A stretch of 64,000 nt of DNA from Mercurialis annua (taxonomy: Eukaryota > Streptophyta > Magnoliopsida > Malpighiales > Euphorbiaceae), in assembly GCF_937616625.2 (NCBI RefSeq), contig NC_065576.1, positions 19,804,001-19,868,000 on the forward strand, in the 5' to 3' direction. Shown here one piece after another: positions 1 to 10,817 of the stretch (its first letter is position 1; each line of letters begins with the position of its first letter). The notes beneath the pieces are model-generated. The model made no database searches. It was given only the letters and a program-made list of their open reading frames with translations, and was not told where the DNA came from. The translations under genes were made by a program, and so were the position numbers.

Positions 1-832
1 ACCTTTTTAGAAATTGAAGCCACACGTTTAAAACTTTACGAAACAAATCTTTATGTTTCACATTTTTAGCGATTTAAGCCAAACATTTAAAACGTTGCGA
101 AACAAATGCAAACGTTTAAAACATTGAAAAACAAATCCTAACGTTTCACCTTTATAGCGACTTAAGTCAAACATCTAAAACGTTACGAAACAAATCCAAA
201 TGTATAAAACGTTACGAAACAAATCCTAGCGTTGAACTTTTTAGCGATTTAAGCCAAACGTTTAATACATTACGAAACAAATCTTTACGTTTCACCTTTT
301 AAGCGATTTAAGCCAAACGTTTAAAACGTTACAAAACAAATCCCAACGTTTAAAATGTTACCAAAAAAATCCCAGCGTTTCACGCTTTTAGCGATTTTGG
401 CCAAACGTTTAAAACGTTACGAAACAAATCTTAACGTTTCACCTTTTTGGCTATTTAAGCCAAACGTTTAAAACGTTACGAAACAAATCCAAACGTTTCA
501 CCTTTTTAGCGATTTAAACCAAACTTTTAAAAGGTTAAGAAACTTATCCAAACGTTTAATACTATACAAAACAAATCCTAACGTTTCACCGTTTTAACGA
601 TTTAAGCCAAACGTTTAAAAAGTTAAGAAGCAAATCTTAACGTTTTCCCTTTTTAGCGATTTAACCCAAACATTTAAAACATTACGAAACAAATCCAAAC
701 ATTTAAAATTTTACGAAACAAATTTTAATGTTTCACCTTTTTAGCGATTTAAGCCAAACATTTAAAACGTTATAAAACAAATTCGAACATTTCACCGTTT
801 TAGCAATTTAAGCCAAACGTTTATAATATTAC
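1..832 (+). repeat. AT-rich ~59-bp satellite array, block 1
   Basis: Tandem satellite. Each ~59-bp unit has a half built on AAACGTTTAAAACGTTACG followed by GAAACAAATC, and a half built on CACCTTTTTAGCGATTTAAG. Some units carry an extra copy of the first half (~29-30 bp). No gene is visible. The block matches 14809-15641 almost base for base (offset about 14808), which is one higher-order repeat away once element A is discounted. The block enters from outside the window and is cut by element A at 833. Confidence 0.95.
828..832. repeat. Target site duplication (left copy) of element A
   Basis: ATTAC directly before the LTR terminus TGTCACGACC. The same ATTAC follows the other terminus at 10818-10822. 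Five bases is the usual duplication length for Ty3/gypsy integrases. Confidence 0.93.
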
Positions 833-1417
833 TGTCACGACCCATTTTCATGAATCGCGACCGGCGCTAGGGTATGGGTAATGTAGTACCGAAACCCGTA
901 GCTAGCCTTCCTTAAACATACAATTCAATTATACCTGCAGAAAACCAATGCTCGGGGGCAATCGAGACTTCAGCCTAAATCTAGCAGTTATAATATTCAC
1001 CAGTTAATATAACAAGCTTATCCAATTCCGAGTCTAAAATAGATTTATCATAAACCCAAGTAAATGATATAACATGCCAAAGCAATAAAACCAGTCGAAC
1101 CAATCCGACAAAGATATAATAACAATAAAGACGTCTAGTTACTACTGCGGTCTAAGAATAAAACAGTTTTACAGTTTTACTAAAATAAATGGAACCTCCG
1201 AGGAAAAGTAAATGCGGAGATCACCAGACTCTCTCAGATCATAACCCTGGGGAAAATTGGGAAAACAACGGGGTCAGATATACTGAGATGAGTTTATACC
1301 ACTATCTACATTTATTAAGTGGAAAACCTTTAAAACCGTTTAAAACATTTAATAACGATATTACGGATAATAGTTGGAACCCTAATCCACAATTCTAATA
1401 AATATCACAATCCAATA

Positions 1418-1543
1418 GGTCTGGTCCCGAGAGCTGAGCTACACCGAGTTACCACTGACCACACTTATACCAGAGTCCCGAGAGCTGAGCTACACCGAGT
1501 TACTCTACCTGGTCCCGAGAGCTATGCTCACACCGAGTTGCCA
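1418..1543 (-). other. Triple hairpin-box cluster in LTR A (3' copy)
   Basis: Three copies of a box with core GTCCCGAGAGCTGAGCTACA followed by CCGAGTTACC start at about 1423, 1474 and 1511. The flanks of each box can pair. GGTC/TGGT (1418-1425) pairs with ACCA (1451-1454) and GACC (1457-1460). ACCA/GAGT (1469-1476) pairs with ACTC (1502-1505) and TGGT (1510-1513). The third stem is short (TGG 1510-1512 with CCA 1541-1543). The TGGT at 1510-1513 can serve either hairpin two or three. The cluster lies about 600 bp from the LTR 3' end, probably in the transcribed R/U5 part. Function unknown. Confidence 0.65.
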
Positions 1544-3181
1544 CATTTCCATATATACCTTACCCAGATCTATACCGGTGCGCACGCAGTCCTAATGATG
1601 CCCATTAGGTAGCATGTTCCAACTAAAAGCCATAATGGAAAAACAGTTCGAAATATACATATACATTATATATTTATATATTAAAATAACAATTTACTTA
1701 ATAAAGCGGTAAATAGTAAGTACAAACTCACTGCTTGCTAATCCACGTGACAACCTCGCAAGCAATCGAATCATGGTTCGTCTCCGAAGTACGAACGGTC
1801 GACGGGTCTAAACAAGGTATAAATAATAATTAAAAACATACCCTAACTCTAAAGAGTACTAGACACCACATAGGACTAGCACAAACGACAAGTCAAGGTA
1901 AAGCCCATCAAAATAAACACAATACTCAATAAAATAACAAGCCAACAACAAGTCATGTTAAGTTAAGTTCCCGACCTTTAAAACATAAACCGGAGTGGGC
2001 AAAAACCCAAATCAACTTTATTTCAAATAAGTGATTCCAAAGTAGTGAGTCAACTGAGTCATCACTATGCTCAATTTCTTCCCACATGTCAGGCGACCAA
2101 AGTCTAACCCACCCAAAACCAATGTATAAACCAAATTTAAAAATCCGGAATATCTTTACAATAATATTAACTTGAAACAAAGGAACTCAACACTTAACAT
2201 CACTAACAATCCAATTGTAACAACACGCCAACACTTAAGCCAACACTTGGCAAAAGATTACCCAAATAAACACAACGTGTTAAATCACTTTAAATAGATA
2301 CAACAATGATTATGAACACTTATAAACTAACCAATTCAGATTTGAAATTACCTTTTTAATCCACTATCAAAACAATGGTAACTTATCTTAACTTATAGAC
2401 GATTTGTGCAACAATTTCCAATTCAATCAATTAGCCCAACGTATTAGAACTATCAAAATAACCCTTTTGAAAAGATAATTTCCAGCCACATTTATATGCC
2501 TTTAAAACATCGGATTACTTATAGAAACCTACAATTTAGTACCACACTTAAGTCTAGCCAATGATCTCAAGTCACCCAATGTAAGATTCTTAACTAGCCA
2601 CCTATTACCAATTTATATACGTATTTCCAGATTTTTATAGAAAGAGAAACATAATTTAATTCATAACCACATACCAAATCACATAGCCCTTAGTCTAAAC
2701 AATGATTCCAAGCTAATCAAGTAAGAACATCAACAATTAACAACAACAACACCCAAAGTATGAAATCTCAGATTTCAATCAAGTCAAAACAGAATATACA
2801 ACATGCTATATCACCCAAAGTAATAAAGTAAACCAATATCTAACAATCTCTACAATTCAAAGCAAAGGATTAGAACCACTAACCTCTTGAAATAGATTAA
2901 TAATGATCCAATAGAGAAAACCCAGAAAAATAATAACTCAATTCAGCCTATAGCAACATATAATAGAGAATAATTAATAAGAAATCGATTGAATGAGTTT
3001 TAAGGGATTAAATGTTGAAATAGTTGATTAAAATACTTACAATTGAAGAAAATAGGTTGAGGAATCAATAGGAGATGATAATCTGAGAGTGACAGCCGCA
3101 ATAGGGTTTTAAGAAAAGTTCAAAATTGATTTAGGTCGAATAAGTTGGTATTTATAGAAAAACGGCGAACTGTACAGTGCA

Positions 3182-3260
3182 AGTTGGCGACCGCGAACTA
3201 TAGTTCGCGACCGCAAAGTAGTTGGCGACCGCTAACTAAAGTTGGCGACCGCTAACTTTT
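3182..3260 (-). repeat. Short tandem/palindromic cluster in U3 of LTR A
   Basis: AGTTGGCGACCG recurs at 3182-3193, 3220-3231 and 3240-3251, and a perfect 18-bp palindrome CGCGAACTATAGTTCGCG lies at 3192-3209. In element sense this is about 200-280 bp inside the LTR 5' end, in U3, where enhancers normally sit. The partner LTR copy (10536-10605) has one G-to-A change that breaks the palindrome. Regulatory function is inferred only. Confidence 0.55.
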
Positions 3261-3463
3261 CTGCCCAAGAAGGAAAAATGTGAAATTTGACTTTAAGCTC
3301 AGAATCGATCCGATGACCCAAACCACACTCAAAACATCATAAAACATCATTCAAGAGGTCATGAACCTTCAAACCATGCTTTCGAGAAGTCAAACCAACT
3401 CAAACAAATCCAGGTATATTGAAAAGTTCATCGGAACTAGCCGGAAAAACACGGGGTATTACA

Positions 3464-3476
3464 TTCTCCCCAACTT
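3464..3476 (-). other. Polypurine tract of element A
   Basis: In element sense AAGTTGGGGAGAA lies immediately upstream of the 3' LTR start TGTAATACC. It is nearly the same as the tract at 62799-62808 in the B element. Such tracts prime plus-strand DNA synthesis. A conserved GAGGAC-type stretch precedes it, as at the 3' end of many plant gypsy elements. Confidence 0.85.
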
Positions 3477-4023
3477 AAAACAAAATCGTCCTCTATTTTT
3501 AAAACAAATATAACTGTCGAACAACATAGCATAAAACTACACGTCTAGCTGAACAATGCACAAGACTGATATGAAAACGTATCAACAAGATACCCAACGT
3601 AACAAGAACAATAATCAACAACACTGCAACGAACCCGATCTTTTAAGAATAATCTTTAATCAAAAACCAACCCGACTAAAATCATTTGTACTCTATGCTT
3701 AACGACCAACGCACTTGCGTAAGCAAAACTCAACAGGTTGTTCCTCGAACGCTTACGCAAAACCACAACTTTCATAACCAAACAATCTTAAAAGGTCGCA
3801 AAAGCCTTAATACTAACTTCCACTTAACATAAAATGATATCGCCCTTTCTAGGTGAAATCAAACGAAGGAATACAAACTCTCCCACATAAAGCTCGATTG
3901 AAATACTTAGGATAATCAAGAACAAATCTCAAATCTCTTTCGATGATAACTCTAATCAAATTTTCCACCCAGAGAAAGTCAACACAAGACGAAACACGCC
4001 AAAAACATATGGGGTATTACATT
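3477..4023 (-). mobile_element. Truncated LTR 5' end inside element A
   Basis: In element sense an LTR-like start TGTAATACCCC begins at 4023 and runs leftwards. It is followed by non-coding sequence up to the true polypurine tract of element A. No matching LTR 3' terminus is visible in this interval, so only the 5' part of an LTR seems present. No open frame of note. Confidence 0.5.
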
Positions 4024-4056
4024 CTCCACAACCTATGGAAAATTCGACCTCGAATT
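4024..4056 (-). other. Second, relic polypurine tract inside element A
   Basis: In element sense GGTTGTGGAGAA directly precedes TGTAATACCCC at 4023. Further upstream is a GAGGTCGAATTTT stretch like that before the functional tract. This duplicates the 3464-3500 junction in diverged form and marks the 3' end of another, older element captured within A. Confidence 0.6.
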
Positions 4057-4869
4057 TTAAATCTGATACTGATTCACACTTTAAACGGTTACAACACACG
4101 TATGCGCAAAATTCTGAGTCTAACAACTAGGTGCTCCAACGATTGCTCGATCAACACAGTTGAATAATCCACAATTTTCTAACTAATAGTCACAAATGCT
4201 CTTTACCGGAATGGCTTCCAAAACCACCTCGAATATTAATAATTATAAAATTCTTAATATCAAAATACAAGATCAAGCCCTTAACTCGTCTATAGTTCTA
4301 CAATTGCAAGCTCTTTTGCCTCAAACAAAACAAGGATACTGCAAACATAGCTGATAAAAATCTATCGTTCTAAAACACTTACTTACTTTCACTTATAACA
4401 TCTCGACATCGAAATAATCAATAACAAAACCCAGTAAACTTCAAATAATATTTCAGTTCCTCATCAAATACTATACTAATCATCCAATCCTAATGATTAA
4501 TACCAACTCGATAATACCATTAACTTGTGAATCATAAAAACACAAGACGCATACCGTTTTTCCCAAGAAAACGTGAATTTAACTCATAATAATAGAAACT
4601 CCAGATTAATAATAAACAATATCAATTACAATGATCCTCGGCTACACCTCACAACTTAAAAAAATATTTTGCTTCTCTCACCAAGGGTTCAACCACTGAC
4701 CCAGACGATAACAAGACATTACAATAATTCCATCAATTAACAAAATCGATCAACCAATCATGGTTGTCGAACCTGTTAACCGCGATTCCCGATTCTCAAA
4801 TCAACTATCTCATATAACCAAATTGAACTCAAATTCTCAAAATTATTTAATCAATTGACTATAAAAATT
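4057..4869. other. Non-coding interior of element A
   Basis: AT-rich sequence between the relic polypurine tract and the LTR-like terminus at 4870. I see no conserved retrotransposon protein motif on either strand and no tandem repeat. Confidence 0.5.
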
Positions 4870-7850
4870 TGTCACGACCCATTTTCATGAATCGCGACCA
4901 GTTTACTACGACCGGATTGTTAGTTATGCTCAAAACCAACCCTTGGGGGTATAAAATCTTTTAATACAAAACAGTTTATATACAAATTTTCCACTTCTCT
5001 TTTAAAAAAAACTTGACGTCTTACACCTCCTTTTGCATTCAATATCGAAATACCTTTACCGTTGAAAATCCATCGGTTTATAAACCCTTGAAAATTTTCA
5101 AAATATTCGCATTTTGAATTTGAAATTTTCCCTTTACTTTTCAATGCGTTTGTAAATTTATAAAACAGTAAATTGACAAAATTTATGTCCTCTTTAATCC
5201 AAACTTGCTAAAATCAAATTATCCCCATTTCAAAAATACACAAACCTTGGAAACATCCTTCATATTGAAAATATACATTGATTTTTTTTAAAAACAATAA
5301 AATTTTATTGTCACTTACAAATCTTAATTTGTAAATAAAAACACAATTTGAAAAAATCGTTAAGCCCACAAAATTACCATTTCTTTTGAAACCAATTTGA
5401 TAAAAATCCTTCCTTTACTTAGAAGAGTAAAATTTAACAATACAAATCTCCTTATTTATGAAAATACCTTTATATTCATATACCAAAATACTTGGACAAT
5501 TTCAAATCTGAAAAGATAAAGTTTCCTTTAAAAACGTAGTGTATATACACACATGAGCATAACCAACATCCTTAAACCACAAATCTTTAAATCACAAATC
5601 GGAAATTATCACGAAAGATTTCTATTCTAAAATACTCTATTCCGCTTTTTAGCACAACTCAAATCTCGAGCGCAAACCTCAAGCCATCATTACTTTTTAA
5701 GAAGCACGAGATTCTGAAGACGCAGATCGATTCCTAACTAAGTAATCGTCCAAAATTCACAACAATCATCACAGAGTATTTGTCGAGCTACATTTCGGTA
5801 ACAGTTTCAAAATTATTTGAAATTCGACAACTTTACAAACACATTTATCACACTGTGACTCGCGAGCTCGTTTCAAAACATATTTCTCAAAACACTTTAT
5901 CGAAAAATCCATTTTACATAATTGTGCGCCAGGGTGATGACATCTCTCATCCCCAAAGAGTTGCATCTAACCCTAATCATTTCTATGCACGTGATGCATG
6001 TACTATTATGCATGTTTCAATTATTAATTTATCTTTTATTTAGTGAACATACTCAGTGTTCAATGCAATCCTATTCGTGACATTCAGAATGCATGTTCAT
6101 GATATGTCTGGGCACAATTACGTGTTAAAATATTTTAAATATTTTAGCAAATCAACCTTCGAAATTCATTTCACAATCAAACCTTTGCTAGACGTTACAC
6201 TCTGTGAGATGTGCACTCGATAACCTCAAAGTATTCCTCAAAATTTCTAACTTGAACCTAGCAACATTCGATGCTATAACAATTTAACCTAAAATTTCAT
6301 TTCAACTCTTCCGTATAATTATCCAACTAACCTCAACCCTAATTGAAACTCATTCCCAAGGAAATAACACATCAATACGTTCCTCCCAAAAAAAAATTAC
6401 CGCTAGCTCCCGCATCGCATCATCCGACTTGATGGAAACACCAGTGTATTAATACACCGATCTATCTTCTCGGTTCAGAGTTTCCAATATCCGTTCTAAG
6501 ACAATCAGAAATCATCAACCAATCCAAGGGAATATTTCCCTCATCTTCCTCGATATCGAAATCCAAAGATTTCGTTTCAATATAACAAAATAGCAAACTC
6601 AACTTATCCTTAGTTGATACTACATCAACACGGGGTCTGAACAAAGTTTAACCCACAATCAAACTAAAAATCAGGTATCTACTATAACTGCATGAAATAA
6701 ATCATCCCACGTGCTACTCCGCACGAAGAGACAAAACAAAACAATCAACTTAGTCCAACAGACAAGTGAGTTATACAACAAATTTTATTACCAACAGATT
6801 ACGAATTCTATGAACCACAATTCACCCAAGCATGCCATTGAACACAATTAACCCAAACATATTTAAAAGACAAATCGGGACATGCCACAACATTTCTTTA
6901 AAATCTCATTACAAAATCATCATGTAATTTTATCATCCTTTAATAGTATGCTTTAAAATTCGTTTTGAAATTTAAAGTCGAATATGAAAACTTCCAAATA
7001 TTTGTTGAGCCCCACGGCTAAAACAAAATCACTGTCTGTAAAAGTCTCTTCTTATTTATTAGTTGCTTTTAAACGGATACCCAAGTATCTCAAACTATAA
7101 AAATCATCGAGCTAGCCGAGTCATTACAACTACCAAGCTCAACTCCTAAATTTGGGTGACCCAAGTCAAACCCAAAACAACTGTTTATAAAACGTATTTA
7201 AAATAATTGTAAATCCGGAAAAGTATTTTAATAAAATTTCCAGCCTTTCAAATTTGGAAACTCAACTTAAACCAACCGCTAAACGGTAATTTAAAACTCA
7301 AGTGAGAAATCTTTGATTTCAAACATCTATTCTTTAAATCCCAAAAATTTAAAATGCTGGCATACTACAACATGATAAAATAAGTTCAACATTAAATTCT
7401 TAAAACAATGGTTCATCTCATAAAATATCATTTTGAAATAATTGCTTGTTAACACCAGACCAAACATAATATTTCAAAACACAAGAATTTCTTTTTACTG
7501 GTAACTCAACCAAAAATCAAACTTTTTAAGAATTTAATATCAAACTTCTCTTATGATTTTGTGTCAAAACACAATTTAAGCAAAATTACTTTTCTTAATA
7601 AAAAAAACACCCTTAAAAAACATGTGGTCAGACCATATATGACCATAAAACATGTTTTAAAGTTTGATCCAAAATTTCTTTATTAGGAAACAAGACTAAC
7701 GCCCAAATGTATCCTCATATGTACTAGCGTATATAGCACCCAACAATTACGGCCAAAGCCAAAATGTACTACGAAATAATCCATCGTTATTAATTCATTA
7801 GTGTCATAAAGCCAAAATATATCAAACAACATCATACCCAAGTACGAGTT
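4870..7850 (-). mobile_element. Diverged LTR-like segment nested in element A
   Basis: It begins on the plus strand with TGTCACGACCCATTTTCATG and ATCGCGACC, the same terminus as the LTRs, then diverges. Around 7090-7260 it resembles the LTR-A interval 2030-2190 (GAGTCAT..., a GTGACC/GCGACC-CAAGTC block, then AAATCCGGAA). A primer binding site is not present next to the 4870 terminus, and the other end is not clear. The right boundary given is approximate. Best read as an old related LTR, rearranged and carried inside A. The 60-codon open frame at 6462-6644 matches nothing I recognise. Confidence 0.4.
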
Positions 7851-8186
7851 TTAGAAAAATTTACCAGCCTATGATTTCCCGAGAAATAGAAAGCAATAGT
7901 AAAATCACCCAAGTGAAATAACCTCAACATAATAAATCACAGCAAGTAACATCCAAGTGAAATTAATTGACAATCATAGCATCAATACCAAATAAAGACT
8001 GACAGACATCACCTATAGGATGTAGGCTGAAAATTTGAAAACAAATGATGACGTTTTAAAAAGACAAGACACGAATCCTAATTCCGCAGTAGTTCCTAAG
8101 ACACGACATCAACTTATCATGCCAAAATAATAAACACATAACATGCATAAGGCCTTGGTTTGAAACCAAAGCTCTGATACCAAGTT
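7851..8186 (-). other. 5' leader of element A
   Basis: The sequence just downstream (element sense) of the 5' LTR resembles the leader of the B element at 57390-57690, including the GAGCTTTGGTTTCAAACC stretch after the primer site, CTTAGGAACTACTGCGG, and TTTCACTTGGGTG. The shared leader suggests a common packaging or priming requirement. The inner boundary is approximate. Confidence 0.6.
8171..8182 (-). other. Primer binding site, initiator Met tRNA type
   Basis: In element sense TGGTATCAGAGC lies 4 bases downstream of the 5' LTR. It is complementary to the 3' end of plant initiator methionine tRNA, the usual minus-strand primer of plant Ty3/gypsy elements. Confidence 0.93.
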
Positions 8187-8771
8187 TGTCACGACCCATT
8201 TTTATGAATCGCGACCGGCGCTAGGGTATGGGCAATGTAGTACCGAAACCCGTAGCTAGCCTTCCTTAAACATACAATTCAATTATACCTGCAGAAAACC
8301 AATGCTCGGGGGCAATCGAGACTTCAGCCTAAATCTAGCAGTTATAATATTCATCAGTTAATATAACAAGCTTATCCAATTCCGAGTCTAAAATAGATTT
8401 ATCATAAACCCAAGTAAATGATATAACATGCCAAAGCAATAAAACCAGTCGAACCAATCCGACAAAGATATAATAACAATAAAGACGTCTAGTTACTACT
8501 GCGGTCTAAGAATAAAACAGTTTTACAGTTTTACTAAAATAAATGGAACCTCCGAGGAAAAGTAAATGCGGAGATCACCAGACTCTCTCAGATCATAACC
8601 CTGGGGAAAATTGGGAAAACAACGGGGTCAGATATACTGAGATGAGTTTATACCACTATCTACATTTATTAAGTGGAAAACCTTTAAAACCGTTTAAAAC
8701 ATTTAATAACGATATTACGGATAATAGTTGGAACCCTAATCCACAATTCTAATAAATATCACAATCCAATA

Positions 8772-8897
8772 GGTCTGGTCCCGAGAGCTGAGCTACACCG
8801 AGTTACCACTGACCACACTTATACCAGAGTCCCGAGAGCTGAGCTACACCGAGTTACTCTACCTGGTCCCGAGAGCTATGCTCACACCGAGTTGCCA
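8772..8897 (-). other. Triple hairpin-box cluster in LTR A (5' copy)
   Basis: The same three boxes and pairing flanks as at 1418-1543, offset by 7354 bases and unchanged by eye. In the 5' LTR the cluster would fall in the leader of the transcript if transcription starts in the right-hand half of the LTR. Confidence 0.6.
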
Positions 8898-10535
8898 CAT
8901 TTCCATATATACCTTACCCAGATCTATACCGGTGCGCACGCGGTCCTAATGATGCCCATTAGGTAGCATGTTCCAACTAAAAGCCATAATGGAAAAACAG
9001 TTCGAAATATACATATACATTATATATTTATATATTAAAATAACAATTTACTTAATAAAGCGGTAAATAGTAAGTACAAACTCACTGCTTGCTAATCCAC
9101 GTGACAACCTCGCAAGCAATCGAATCATGGTTCGTCTCCGAAGTACGAACGGTCGACGGGTCTAAACAAGGTATAAATAATAATTAAAAACATACCCTAA
9201 CTCTAAAGAGTACTAGACACCACATAGGACTAGCACAAACGACAAGTCAAGGTAAAGCCCATCAAAATAAACACAATACTCAATAAAATAACAAGCCAAC
9301 AACAAGTCATGTTAAGTTAAGTTCCCGACCTTTAAAACATAAACCGGAGTGGGCAAAAACCCAAATCAACTTTATTTCAAATAAGTGATTCCAAAGTAGT
9401 GAGTCAACTGAGTCATCACTATGCTCAATTTCTTCCCACATGTCAGGCGACCAAAGTCTAACCCACCCAAAACCAATGTATAAACCAAATTTAAAAATCC
9501 GGAATATCTTTACAATAATATTAACTTGAAACAAAGGAACTCAACACTTAACATCACTAACAATCCAATTGTAACAACACGCCAACACTTAAGCCAACAC
9601 TTGGCAAAAGATTACCCAAATAAACACAACGTGTTAAATCACTTTAAATAGATACAACAATGATTATGAACACTTATAAACTAACCAATTCAGATTTGAA
9701 ATTACCTTTTTAATCCACTATCAAAACAATGGTAACTTATCTTAACTTATAGACGATTTGTGCAACAATTTCCAATTCAATCAATTAGCCCAACGTATTA
9801 GAACTATCAAAATAACCCTTTTGAAAAGATAATTTCCAGCCACATTTATATGCCTTTAAAACATCGGATTACTTATAGAAACCTACAATTTAGTACCACA
9901 CTTAAGTCTAGCCAATGATCTCAAGTCACCCAATGTAAGATTCTTAACTAGCCACCTATTACCAATTTATATACGTATTTCCAGATTTTTATAGAAAGAG
10001 AAACATAATTTAATTCATAACCACATACCAAATCACATAGCCCTTAGTCTAAACAATGATTCCAAGCTAATCAAGTAAGAACATCAACAATTAACAACAA
10101 CAACACCCAAAGTATGAAATCTCAGATTTCAATCAAGTCAAAACAGAATATACAACATGCTATATCACCCAAAGTAATAAAGTAAACCAATATCTAACAA
10201 TCTCTACAATTCAAAGCAAAGGATTAGAACCACTAACCTCTTGAAATAGATTAATAATGATCCAATAGAGAAAACCCAGAAAAATAATAACTCAATTCAG
10301 CCTATAGCAACATATAATAGAGAATAATTAATAAGAAATCGATTGAATGAGTTTTAAGGGATTAAATGTTGAAATAGTTGATTAAAATACTTACAATTGA
10401 AGAAAATAGGTTGAGGAATCAATAGGAGATGATAATCTGAGAGTGACAGCCGCAATAGGGTTTTAAGAAAAGTTCAAAATTGATTTAGGTCGAATAAGGT
10501 GGTATTTATAGAAAAACGGCGAACTGTACAGTGCA

Positions 10536-10614
10536 AGTTGGCGACCGCGAACTATAGTTCACGACCGCAAAGTAGTTGGCGACCGCTAACTAAAGTTGGC
10601 GACCGCTAACTTTT
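10536..10614 (-). repeat. Short tandem/palindromic cluster in U3 of 5' LTR A
   Basis: Counterpart of 3182-3260, with three AGTTGGCGACCG copies. The central palindrome is broken here by CGCG to CACG in its right arm. It lies about 200-280 bp from the LTR 5' terminus. Confidence 0.5.
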
Positions 10615-10817
10615 CTGCCCAAGAAGGAAAAATGTGAAATTTGACTTTAAGCTCAGAATCGATCCGATGACCCAAACCACACTCAAAACATCATAAAACA
10701 TCATTCAAGAGGTCATGAACCTTCAAACCATGCTTTCGAGAAGTCAAACCAACTCAAACAAATCCAGGTATATTGGAAAGTTCATCGGAACTAGCCGGAA
10801 AAACACGGGGTATTACA

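Larger units (their letters stand above)
833..3463 (-). mobile_element. 3' LTR of element A
   Basis: On the plus strand it runs from TGTCACGACC to GGGGTATTACA; in element sense it starts TGTAATACCCC and ends GTCGTGACA. It is 2631 bp, the same as its partner at 8187-10817. Differences seen by eye are scattered point changes, for example C at 849 versus T at 8203. The length is in the range known for Tekay/Del chromoviruses. Small open frames in it (for example 1189-1398, 1953-2180) recur identically in the partner LTR and look non-coding. Confidence 0.95.
833..10817 (-). mobile_element. Element A: young non-autonomous LTR retrotransposon, complete
   Basis: A complete insertion of 9985 bp lying on the minus strand. 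It has two LTRs of 2631 bp, a primer binding site, a polypurine tract and a 5-bp target duplication. The LTRs have equal length and I count about 7 substitutions between them (about 0.3%), so the insertion is recent. The 4.7-kb interior has no open reading frame above about 90 codons and shows no protease, reverse transcriptase or integrase motif on either strand. The leader next to the primer site resembles that of the coding-capable element at 54503-64000, and the LTR ends and polypurine tract are also shared. By inference it is a large non-autonomous derivative moved by the enzymes of a related Tekay-like chromovirus. An internal deletion derivative is an alternative, but the interior looks like rearranged LTR-type sequence rather than decayed pol. 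Confidence 0.9.
8187..10817 (-). mobile_element. 5' LTR of element A
   Basis: 2631 bp, TGTCACGACC to GGTATTACA on the plus strand. It is nearly identical to 833-3463, with no indel seen. In element sense it carries U3 at the right (near 10817), so the promoter that would drive element A lies here. The point differences from the 3' LTR are the molecular clock for the insertion. Confidence 0.95.

Noticed and set aside
1..832. CRISPR-like array
   Set aside because: Repeats are contiguous diverged monomers with no unique spacers, in a plant nuclear context.
1189..1398. 69-codon open frame, repeated at 8543-8752
   Set aside because: It lies inside the LTR and is identical only because the two LTRs are nearly identical. 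It has no domain, and it overlaps non-coding LTR sequence shared with other families where the frame is not kept.
1953..2180. 75-codon minus-strand open frame, repeated at 9307-9534
   Set aside because: Same LTR duplication effect; no recognisable motif.
4870..4900. Start of a complete nested LTR element with its own primer site
   Set aside because: No TGGTATCAGAGC-type site lies next to this terminus and no partner LTR with matching ends is found, so only a relic is claimed.
5769..6043. Overlapping small open frames on both strands inside element A, and 6462-6644
   Set aside because: Overlapping opposite frames in AT-rich sequence, with no similarity to gag, pol or host proteins that I can recognise.
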